Positions 1 through 7,578 of a stretch of 7,578 nt of DNA are shown here, one piece after another. The notes under the pieces are model-generated. The model had not been told where the DNA came from. It saw nothing but the letters and a program-made list of their open reading frames with translations, and ran no database searches. Made by a program: the position numbers and the translations under genes. The number at the start of each line of letters is the position of its first letter. The stretch's first letter is position 1. The DNA comes from Blastococcus sp. (lineage in GTDB: Bacteria; Actinomycetota; Actinomycetes; Mycobacteriales; Geodermatophilaceae), in the NCBI GenBank assembly GCA_025963345.1, contig JAOPUS010000247.1, positions 1 through 7,578 of the forward strand, read 5' to 3'.

Positions 1-798
1 CGCCTCGATCCCGCCCACCCCGCCGGCCCGCTCCGCGGCCGACCGCAGGATCGACCAGGCGCTCTGCCGCGACAGCGCGCCGCCCCGGACGTTGAGGAAC
101 AGCGCTCCCCCGCGCACCCCGCCCCGGCTGTTCGCGGCGAGCGCCGGGCGCGCCCGCACCAGGTACTCCTCCACGGCCCGCAGCGCATAGCTGCCGACCG
201 GGACGATCCGCTCCTTGCCGCCCTTGCCGGCCAGCCGGACGGTCGCCTGTCCGCGGTCGAGGTCGTCGACGGCCAGACCGACGGCCTCGGAGATGCGGGC
301 ACCGGTGCCGTAGAGAAGCTCGAGCAGCGCCCGGTCCCGCAGGCCCCGGGGCCCCTCCACGGTTCCCGCGGCCTCGATGAGGGCCACCACCGACTCCACC
401 GGCACCGCCTTGGGCAGCCGCCGGGCGGGCGTGGGGGGCCGCACCTCGTGCGCGACGTCGTCGGGGACGAGCCCGTCGAGCAGGGCGAAGCGGTGCAGGC
501 CGCGGACGGCGACCACCGCGCGCGCCGCCGAGGTCGCCGAGAGCGGCGGGTGCTCGTCGTCCCCTTGGCGCAGGGCGGTGAGGAAACCGGACACGTCGGA
601 CTCGGCCACCTCACGCATGCCGCGCACCCCGGCCGCGGCGAGGTACTCGGTGTACCGCCGCAGGTCGCGGCGGTAAGAGGCGATGGTGTTGACCGCGAGC
701 CCGCGCTCGACGGTCAGGTGGTCGAGGTACCCGGTGACGACCCGTTCGGGCTCGGGACCGTCGCCCTGCTGGGGAACGCGATCGGCGATGAGCGTCAG
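1..798 (-). CDS. xerD: Tyrosine recombinase XerD-like (N-terminal 266 codons; 3' end beyond window; CTG start)
   Basis: Site-specific tyrosine recombinase, probably the XerD partner of XerC that resolves chromosome dimers at dif near the terminus. Seen: an N-terminal core-binding (SAM-like) domain at about residues 18-110, with YLDHLTVERGLAVNT and SYRRDLRRYTEYL, then the start of the catalytic domain. TGARISE carries the first catalytic arginine (R168). GKGGKERIVP carries the beta-hairpin lysine (K192); the R-to-K spacing of 24 matches E. coli XerD R148/K172. The HxLRH box and Tyr nucleophile would lie past the left edge. The start is unusual: the frame has no ATG/GTG/TTG until about codon 50-60, inside the core-binding domain, so I place the start at CTG 798-796, overlapping the ald stop as CTGA and preceded by a perfect AGGAGGT. 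XerD rather than XerC is inferred from the pyrG/NUDIX context. Downstream parA/scpA would be expected from related genomes but is not visible. Confidence 0.9.
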   Translation of the reverse strand, partial: MTLIADRVPQQGDGPEPERVVTGYLDHLTVERGLAVNTIASYRRDLRRYTEYLAAAGVRGMREVAESDVSGFLTALRQGDDEHPPLSATSAARAVVAVRGLHRFALLDGLVPDDVAHEVRPPTPARRLPKAVPVESVVALIEAAGTVEGPRGLRDRALLELLYGTGARISEAVGLAVDDLDRGQATVRLAGKGGKERIVPVGSYALRAVEEYLVRARPALAANSRGGVRGGALFLNVRGGALSRQSAWSILRSAAERAGGVGGIEA

Positions 799-1910
799 CG
801 CAGGACCTCCTGAAGTGGGACGGCGGCCATGCCGTGGGCATCGGCGACCTCGGGGAGCACCACGTGCCCGTCGACGACGTTGACGCCGTGGGCCAGGGCC
901 GGGTTGCCACGCACCGCCGCCACGGTGCCCTCGGTGGCCAGGGCCATCACATAGGGCAGCGTCACGTTGGTCAGTGCGTGCGTGGACGTGTTGGGGACGG
1001 CGCCCGGCATGTTCGCCACGCAGTAGAAGATCGAGTCGTGCACCCGGAAGGTCGGGTCGTCGTGCGTGGTCGGGCGGGTGTCCTCGAAGCAGCCGCCCTG
1101 GTCGACGGCGATGTCGACGAGCACCGATCCGGGCTTCATCCGGCTGACGAGGTCGTTGCTCACCAGGGTCGGGGCCTTGGCGCCGGGCACCAGCACGGCG
1201 CCGATGACCAGGTCGGCGTCGAGCACCGCCTGCTCCACCTCGTAGGCGTTGGAGGCCACGGTCTGCAGGTGCCCGCGGTAGACGCGGTCGGCCGCACGGA
1301 GCCTCTCGATGTCCCGGTCGAGGACGATCACCTCCGCCTGCATGCCCAGGGCGATGGTCGCCGCGTTCATCCCGGAGACTCCGGCGCCGATGACCACCAC
1401 CTTTGCGGCGTAGACGCCGGACACCCCGCCCAGCAGCACCCCCCGGCCGCCGTGCGCCCGCTCGAGGCTGTGCGCCCCCACCTGGGGAGCCATCCGGCCG
1501 GCCACCTCCGACATCGGGGCCAGCAGCGGCAGCGCGCCGTCGGCGGTCTGGACGGTCTCGTAGGCGATCGCCGTGGTGCCCGAGGCGATGAGGGCGTCGG
1601 TGCACTCCTTGGACGCGGCGAGGTGCAGGTAGGTGAAGAGCGTCTGGCCGCGTCGTAGCCGGTGGTACTCCTCGGCGATCGGCTCCTTGACCTTCAGCAG
1701 CAGGTCGGCATCGGCCCAGACGTCGTCGGCCTCCGACACGATCCGCGCCCCGACGGCGGCGAAGTCGGCGTCCGGGATCGAGGAGCCCTCCCCCGCGCCG
1801 CGCTCGACGAGCACCTCGTGCCCGGCCCGGACCAGCTCGGTCACCCCGGCAGGGGTGAGTGCGACCCGGTACTCCCGGTTCTTGACCTCTCGGGGAACCC
1901 CGACCCGCAT
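795..1910 (-). CDS. ald: Alanine dehydrogenase (L-alanine:NAD+ oxidoreductase)
   Basis: Catalyses reversible NAD-dependent deamination of L-alanine to pyruvate and ammonium in the cytosol. In actinobacteria it serves alanine catabolism and redox balance under low oxygen. The product is 371 aa, the same length as I recall for the M. tuberculosis enzyme. Key residues fall at the family positions: R15 (in VGVPREVKNREYRV), K75 (LLKVKEP), H96 (YLHLAAS) and D270 (VDIAVDQGG). The Rossmann nucleotide loop is VVVIGAGVSGMNA at about 171-183, with acidic D198 ending the second strand (EVIVLD), consistent with NAD preference. ATG 1910 is preceded by AGGAG with a seven-base spacer (1922-1918), so the start is secure. 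Its stop overlaps xerD by four bases (CTGA). It is divergent from the membrane protein gene at 2184, and the shared 273-base region presumably holds its promoter. Lrp/AsnC-type regulators (AldR) control ald in mycobacteria; none is encoded here. Confidence 0.96.
   Translation of the reverse strand: MRVGVPREVKNREYRVALTPAGVTELVRAGHEVLVERGAGEGSSIPDADFAAVGARIVSEADDVWADADLLLKVKEPIAEEYHRLRRGQTLFTYLHLAASKECTDALIASGTTAIAYETVQTADGALPLLAPMSEVAGRMAPQVGAHSLERAHGGRGVLLGGVSGVYAAKVVVIGAGVSGMNAATIALGMQAEVIVLDRDIERLRAADRVYRGHLQTVASNAYEVEQAVLDADLVIGAVLVPGAKAPTLVSNDLVSRMKPGSVLVDIAVDQGGCFEDTRPTTHDDPTFRVHDSIFYCVANMPGAVPNTSTHALTNVTLPYVMALATEGTVAAVRGNPALAHGVNVVDGHVVLPEVADAHGMAAVPLQEVLR
805..811 (-). promoter_or_regulatory. 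Perfect Shine-Dalgarno for xerD inside the end of ald
   Basis: The minus strand reads AGGAGGT, fully complementary to the usual anti-SD ACCTCCT at the 16S rRNA 3' end, followed by a six-base spacer (CCTGCG) and then CTG at 798-796. No ATG, GTG or TTG sits at a usable distance in any frame that continues into the recombinase. This site therefore decides the xerD start and supports a CTG initiation codon coupled to termination of ald. Confidence 0.75.
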
Positions 1911-2000
1911 CGTCGCACTCCTGGTCCTGGCGGGTCGGCCCCGAGGGTGACGGGTTTCCCCACCGCGTCATGGGTGCGCCCGGTCGGGGCGCGCCTCGGC

Positions 2001-2090
2001 CGGAGTGTAGGCACGCGGCCGCGCCGCGTTCGCCTGATCCGGGAGGTTCATGACCTGACCGGAGTGGGGAACGCGCCAGTCAACGGAGTG
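2001..2090 (+). repeat. Three copies of CGGAGTG in the divergent promoter region
   Basis: Identical heptamers occur at 2001-2007, 2060-2066 and 2084-2090, all on the plus strand. The first two share similarity beyond the heptamer: each is followed within a few bases by ACGCG. The spacing between the second and third copies is 24 bases. They could be binding sites for a regulator of ald or of the divergent gene. Chance cannot be excluded in such GC-rich DNA. Confidence 0.35.
2004..2009 (-). promoter_or_regulatory. Possible -10 hexamer for ald-xerD
   Basis: The minus strand reads TACACT, fitting the TAnnnT pattern of actinobacterial housekeeping sigma -10 elements, about 94 bases before the ald start codon. 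No convincing TTGACA-like -35 is present at 16-18 bases, so this is weak. It overlaps one of the CGGAGTG repeats (2001-2007), so a factor binding that repeat could occlude it. Confidence 0.25.
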
Positions 2091-2096
2091 CCGGGT

Positions 2097-2113
2097 GGTG
2101 AGTTCCGGTCACC
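2097..2113. promoter_or_regulatory. Palindrome GGTGA-N7-TCACC, possible operator
   Basis: A perfect 5-base dyad with a 7-base centre spans 17 bases, about 70 bases before the ATG at 2184 and 187 bases before ald. Its right half overlaps the right arm of a longer-range inverted repeat: TGACCGGA at 2056-2063 and TCCGGTCA at 2104-2111, start-to-start distance 48 bases. The size suits a dimeric helix-turn-helix regulator. No regulator gene is nearby to pair with it, and the function is inferred only from position and symmetry. Confidence 0.3.
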
Positions 2114-2183
2114 CCGCACGGCGTGTCCTCCCGTGTCGGCGGCATCGACTGCGCACTCGGCCACCGCGACGCAGGATTTACCG

Positions 2184-2807
2184 ATGCACCCCTACGCCCA
2201 GCACCCCGCCGTCCGGCTGCGCCAGCTGGCCGCGGACGTCGGCATGCTCGCCTGGGTGGTGGTCTGGGTGCTGGTCGCGCGCGCCGTGCACGCCGCTGTC
2301 CTCGTCCTCGCCGAGCCGGGCCGCGCCGTCGAGGACCTCGGGAGGTCGGTGGCCGCGAACATGGGCTCCGCCGCCGACGCCGCCGAGCGGGTGCCCCTGG
2401 TCGGCGACGAGCTGGCCGCGCCGTTCGGCACGCTGGCCGACGCGAGCGGTTCGGTCGGCGGCGCCGGTCAGTCGGCGCAGAACGCTGTCGGCACCCTCTC
2501 CACCGTGCTCGGCGTCGTCCTGGTGGTGCTGCCGGTGGGCTGGCTGCTGCTGCGCTGGTTGCCGTGGCGGCTGCGGTACGCCCGGGAGGCCGGGGCGGCA
2601 CGACGGCTGCTGGCCGGGACGCCGGACCTGGACATCCTCGCCGCGCGGGCCCTGGCCACCGCGCCGCTCACCCGGCTGGCCGCCCTCCCGGCCGGCACCG
2701 GCGCCGCGTGGCACGCCGGCGATCCGGCGGCAATGCGGGCGCTGGCGGGTCTCGAGCTCGGCCGGCTGGGCCTCCGGCTGCCCGAGGCCGCGCCCAGCAG
2801 CCGGTAG
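2184..2807 (+). CDS. Two-helix membrane protein of unknown function
   Basis: A 207-aa protein that I cannot assign to a named family. Seen: a short basic N-terminus, a hydrophobic helix at about residues 21-43 (MLAWVVVWVLVARAVHAAVL), and an Ala/Gly-rich, mildly acidic stretch at about 44-104. A second helix follows at about 105-125 (STVLGVVLVVLPVGWLLLRW), then an arginine-rich tail of about 80 residues. By the positive-inside rule the tail and N-terminus are probably cytoplasmic and the Ala-rich loop outside. ATG 2184 is preceded by AGGA with a seven-base spacer. The frame stays open far upstream, but nothing there looks like protein, and 2184 has the best ribosome site. It is the only plus-strand gene in the window, divergent from ald and converging on the NUDIX gene with 15 bases between stops. 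The coding call rests on the clear helices, the codon pattern and the ribosome site. Confidence 0.8.
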   Translation: MHPYAQHPAVRLRQLAADVGMLAWVVVWVLVARAVHAAVLVLAEPGRAVEDLGRSVAANMGSAADAAERVPLVGDELAAPFGTLADASGSVGGAGQSAQNAVGTLSTVLGVVLVVLPVGWLLLRWLPWRLRYAREAGAARRLLAGTPDLDILAARALATAPLTRLAALPAGTGAAWHAGDPAAMRALAGLELGRLGLRLPEAAPSSR

Positions 2808-2822
2808 CCGCTCAGCCCGGGA

Positions 2823-3412
2823 TCAGGTGGCGTCGAGGGGGCGCGGGCGCGGGGCGTGGGATCGCACCCGGGCGGCGGCCAGGAGGCCGATGACGGCCGA
2901 GGAGTTGCGTATGTCACCGTCGAAGACCCGCTGGACGGCGTCCTGCAGTGGCACGCGCTCCAGGGTCATATCCGCCTCCTCGTGCTCGACGGCGAACCCC
3001 TCCGGGCGCTCGACATCGGTGAGCTCCTCGGCCAGGTAGATCAGCACGTGCTCGGTGCTGAAGCCGGGCGAGCTGTAGGTGGTGGTGAGCAGCGACCAAC
3101 GCGCCGCGGCCAGGAGCGCCTCCTCCGCGAGCTCCCGCTTCGCGGTCTCCACCGGCGGCTCGCCGTCGGCGTCGCGCAGTCCGGCCGGAAGTTCCCACAG
3201 GCGCCGCCCGACGGGATGGCGGTACTGACACAGGAGGACGACGTTCTCGTCGTCATCGATCGCGACCACGGCCACCGCGCCGGGGTGCTCGACGACCTCG
3301 CGGATGCTGCTGCCGCCCCCGGGCATGGCCACGGTGTCGCGGCGCAGCGAGATCACCCTGCCCCGGTAAACCGTCTCGCTGTCCAGCACCCGGAACTCGT
3401 GGGGCCGGCTCA

Positions 3413-3413
<1 letters not shown>
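2823..3413 (-). CDS. NUDIX hydrolase, ADP-ribose pyrophosphatase type
   Basis: Probably hydrolyses ADP-ribose to AMP and ribose 5-phosphate in the cytosol, clearing reactive nucleotide sugars. The product is 196 aa. The Nudix box runs from G78 to L101: G78, E85, then R93-E94-L95-A96-E97-E98, giving the metal-binding REUxEE core. There are six rather than five residues between G78 and E85, as I recall for Rv1700 of M. tuberculosis. P116 in YSSPGFSTE lies 15 residues past the box, the proline signature of ADP-ribose pyrophosphatases. EHEEADM (143-149) could supply the catalytic glutamate of the mobile loop. Oddity: the glycine near the end of the box (REUxEExGU) is leucine (L100). The ATG overlaps the pyrG stop by one base (TGATG), so translation is probably coupled. 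Substrate choice is inferred from the family. Confidence 0.92.
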
Positions 3414-5170
<1,757 letters not shown>

Positions 5171-7155
5171 GCTCGGCGCCCTCGACCGGCCCGGAGTGGG
5201 GAGTGCCACCCGACGTCTCCTCCGAACCGGTACCTCCGCTGCCTGCTCCAGCGGCCAGCCAGACCATCAACGGCACGAGCAGCGCCGCCGCGGTGGCCGG
5301 CAGCGCGACGCCGGAGTCGTTGACGGCGGCGCCGATCGCCAGGCTCAGCAGCGCCGACAGGAGGACCGAGCGGACGACGAAGACCTGCTCGGCCGACAAC
5401 CCGGCCGGGCCTCTCACCTCGTCCCCGGGCCCGCTCCGCAGCAGGCCGCCGGGGCGCAGCAGCCACACGGCGGCGACGATCGCGACGGGCAGCATCCAGG
5501 CGAGCGGGCTGCGCAGCAGGATGTCGAGGTTGGCCTGCCCCTTGCGGCTGATGACGGTCCACGCCTCCCCCGTCAGCACCTGCTCGACGAACCTGCCGAG
5601 GTGACTGCGATCCGACGCCGGGCGCGTCCAGTCGAGGACGGCGACGGCCCCCACCGCGACCACGGCGGCGGCCAGGATCGCCACCAGGCGGACGACGGTC
5701 ACCCGGACCCGCGCCAGCAGCATCGCCAGCAGGAGGAAGCCCGGCAGCGCGGCCAGAACCCCGCCGAAGTCCCGACCGAGGCCGGGAGCGCCGATGACGG
5801 CGACGATCAGGAAGCCCAGCACCAGCACGGTGCCGCCCGTCACGAGCCGGGCGCGATCCGGGCCGGCGCGTCGGCCGGCCGCGGTGGCGAGGGCGGCGGT
5901 GACGCTCAGCGCGCTGACCGAGAGGAGTCCGAAGCTGAGGTTGCCGTAGCCGGTGAAGCGGCCGGCCACGATCGCGTCGTACCCCAGCAGGCCGTTGAGC
6001 TCCAGCGTCGAACCGGTCAGCACGTCACCGAGGAGGGTCCCGAAGGTCACGACGAGTACCGCCAGGGCGGGGCCCAGCCGGCGCCGCCGCCAGGGCCCCA
6101 GCAGGGCGATCCCGGCGACCACCAGGTCGGCGCCGAGGACGGCCGCCACGAGCGCGGGTACCGGCGAGGCCGTGCGCTCCCACGGGACGAGCCCGGCCAG
6201 GTAGGTGGCGATCGGCAGCGCGGCCGCGGCGATGGCCAGCCCCCGGAGGATGCGACGACCCACGATCCGGGACCCGACCGGGCGTCCGCGGAGTCCCCCG
6301 AGAACCAGCATGCCCAGCGCCACGAGGGCAGCCGATACGAGCACCAGCGACCAGAAGAAGACGCCGGTGTTGCGGTAGTGGACCGTCGCCGCGGTGTTGG
6401 CCCACTCCAGCTCCTGCACCGCCCGCGCCAGCTCGGGCCGGTCCCCGCTCACCTGCAGCGGCTGGCCGTTCATCGACGCCGGCTGGTCCAGGCCGAGCGA
6501 GCGCAGTGCGGTCGGCGCGAGGTCGATGAGCTGGGCGAACGGCGTCCGTCCCGTGCTGGCCGAGCTCAACCAGCCCGACGGGCTGAAGCCGGGCCCGGCG
6601 GCCATCCCGACGTGCAACTGCGGACGGCCGTCGTTGACCTCGGAGATCCCGGCCAGCAGGACGAGGGTGTCGTCGTCCATCGTCGCGACGGCCGCGCGCA
6701 GCTGACCCACGGCACGGTCGATCTGCAGCAGAGCGGCGGACCGCGCCTGCGGGTCGGTGCCTTGATCGGTGCGGTCGACCCCCGGCTTCCCGGCGTCGGT
6801 GAGCTGGTTGAGGCTGACGAGGGTGAGCGGGCAGCCCGCCAGCACCCCGGCGAGCTCACCGGGATCGGTGGGCAGCGTGTCCACGCGGGTGATCTCCACG
6901 CCCGGGACCGCCACGGCCAGTGTGGCCGCCCGGCCCGACACCGTGGCGCAGCCGACCGCCTTCCCCAGGGCGCCGGGCTCGGCCCCGAAGCGTGCGGTGC
7001 CCTCGTCCTCCGCCGTGCGGGCGACGGTGGCCTCGGGATCGATCAGCGCGACGCCGGCGGCCCGCTCCTGCAGCCCGCAGTGCGACAGCGAGGTGTCCAT
7101 CGGTGGCTCGGGCTGCGTGCCGCCCGGGGCCGGTGTCGGAGAGGTCGGGTCGTCG

Positions 7156-7178
7156 GGCAGGGGAACGGTCGGCAGGGG
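7156..7178 (-). repeat. 15-base-period coding repeat in the proline-rich linker
   Basis: GGCAGGGG (plus strand) recurs exactly at 7156-7163 and 7171-7178, encoding two VPLPx units (residues 111-120) of the membrane phosphatase-like protein. They lie in a Pro/Asp-rich, low-complexity linker at about residues 101-140. This looks like a local in-frame duplication in a flexible insert of the extracytoplasmic domain. Confidence 0.5.
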
Positions 7179-7501
7179 TACCGGCGGCAGTCCCTCGTCC
7201 GGGCCGGGGACGCGGGCGCGGTTGCCCGCGCCGAGGGTGGCCCAGCCGTCCAGGACGCAGGTGGTCGAGCGGGCGGCACGGACCGACAGCGCGCCGATGG
7301 CGGAGTTCTCGGCCATGGCCCACAGTTCCGGTGCCCCGTCGGGATCGACGTCGCTCCAGGTCAGACCCGGGACGCCGATCACGAGGACCCGGGCGACCTG
7401 CGCGTCTTCGCGGGCGGCGACGGCGGCGACGGCGGCGGACGGCAGTCCGAACAGCACCGTGAGCAGGACGAGGAGCACCGCCGCGCCGCGGCCCCGCCGG
7501 C

Positions 7502-7578
7502 TCATGACCACCCGTCGCCCGGCGCGCCGAGCAGTTCCCGATAGACGGCGACCAGCCGGCGCCCGGCGGCCTCCTCGT
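7502..7578 (-). CDS. C-terminal end of a probable glycosyltransferase (5' part beyond window)
   Basis: Only the last 25 codons are present, reading EEAAGRRLVAVYRELLG then a short tail and TGA at 7504-7502. An acidic-basic helix of the form A-G-R-L-x-x-x-Y-R-x-L is typical of the C-terminus of GT-B fold family 4 glycosyltransferases. In related actinobacteria I recall envelope glycosyltransferase and MurJ-type genes upstream of pyrG. The stop overlaps the next start codon as ATGA, so the two genes are probably cotranslated. The family call is tentative because so little is visible; that this is a coding end is more secure. Confidence 0.5.
   Translation of the reverse strand, partial: EEAAGRRLVAVYRELLGAPGDGWS

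Larger units (their letters stand above)
1911..2183. other. Divergent intergenic region between ald and the 2184 gene
   Basis: This is the only gene-free stretch of size in the window. It must hold the promoters for ald-xerD (minus) and for the plus-strand membrane protein gene. Reading frames cross it, but none shows a recognisable protein. It contains three copies of CGGAGTG on the plus strand, a GGTGA-N7-TCACC palindrome, a spaced inverted repeat TGACCGGA/TCCGGTCA, and a possible -10 hexamer for ald. No tRNA, riboswitch or clear terminator hairpin was recognised. Confidence 0.7.

Noticed and set aside
1..798. Phage or integron integrase, hence a mobile element
   Set aside because: The protein matches the compact XerC/D pattern, sits in a housekeeping context beside ald and pyrG, and no attachment site, tRNA or phage genes are visible.
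834..1658. Plus-strand open frame of 274 codons opposite ald
   Set aside because: It lies fully antisense to a confidently identified alanine dehydrogenase and is His/Gly/Val-rich without recognisable motifs; a GC-bias shadow.
2041..2058. GGGAGG followed by ATG-ACC-TGA, a possible two-codon leader frame
   Set aside because: The spacer between the SD-like GGGAGG and the ATG is only three bases, and there is no attenuator-like hairpin after it.
1662..2183. Extension of the 2184 gene upstream into ald
   Set aside because: The frame is open, but the extra residues overlap the ald start antisense and look like random GC-rich translation. ATG 2184 has a well-placed AGGA and begins just before the first membrane helix.
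2800..2830. Possible bidirectional terminator between the convergent genes
   Set aside because: Only CCCGGG and short GC matches are present in the 15-base gap; no stem-loop of useful length or T-tract on either strand.
5196..7544. Long plus-strand open frame (782 codons) opposite the membrane protein gene
   Set aside because: Its translation is Arg/Gly/Gln/His-rich with no domain or helix pattern. It mirrors the third-position GC bias of the real minus-strand gene, which has a signal peptide and clear membrane helices.

Overview
This is a high-GC window whose gene content and order look actinobacterial. PyrG, a NUDIX ADP-ribose pyrophosphatase, alanine dehydrogenase and a XerD-type recombinase lie close together, much as I remember pyrG-NUDIX-xerD (with ald in several lineages) from mycobacteria, Streptomyces and relatives. 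A Geodermatophilaceae-like source (Blastococcus, Modestobacter, Geodermatophilus) is my best guess, but this is inference from protein flavour and synteny, not a search.

Layout, right to left, because most genes are on the minus strand. At the right edge (7578-7502) is the last 25 codons of a probable glycosyltransferase. It overlaps by ATGA a large envelope protein (7505-5127) that has a signal peptide, an alkaline-phosphatase-like extracytoplasmic domain with apparently degenerate metal sites, and about 11 membrane segments. The coding end of that gene overlaps the start of pyrG (CTP synthase, about 5170-3413). The pyrG stop codon overlaps the start codon of a NUDIX hydrolase (3413-2823) as TGATG. 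These four genes read as one tightly packed, translationally coupled unit.

A short plus-strand gene (2184-2807), a two-helix membrane protein of unknown function, converges on the NUDIX gene with only 15 bases between the stop codons. It is divergent from a second minus-strand unit, ald-xerD. The 273-base divergent intergenic region (1911-2183) is the only sizeable non-coding stretch and carries short repeats and a palindrome.

The second unit is ald (1910-795) followed by xerD (798 to beyond the left edge). The xerD frame is fully open and homologous-looking from the very end of ald, but has no ATG, GTG or TTG for roughly the first 50 codons. It does have a perfect AGGAGGT six bases before a CTG that overlaps the ald stop as CTGA. 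I interpret this as a CTG-initiated, translationally coupled gene, the most notable observation here.

Together the genes are largely housekeeping: pyrimidine nucleotide synthesis, nucleotide clean-up, alanine/redox metabolism, chromosome dimer resolution and envelope biogenesis. I found no mobile element, CRISPR array, tRNA or rRNA.
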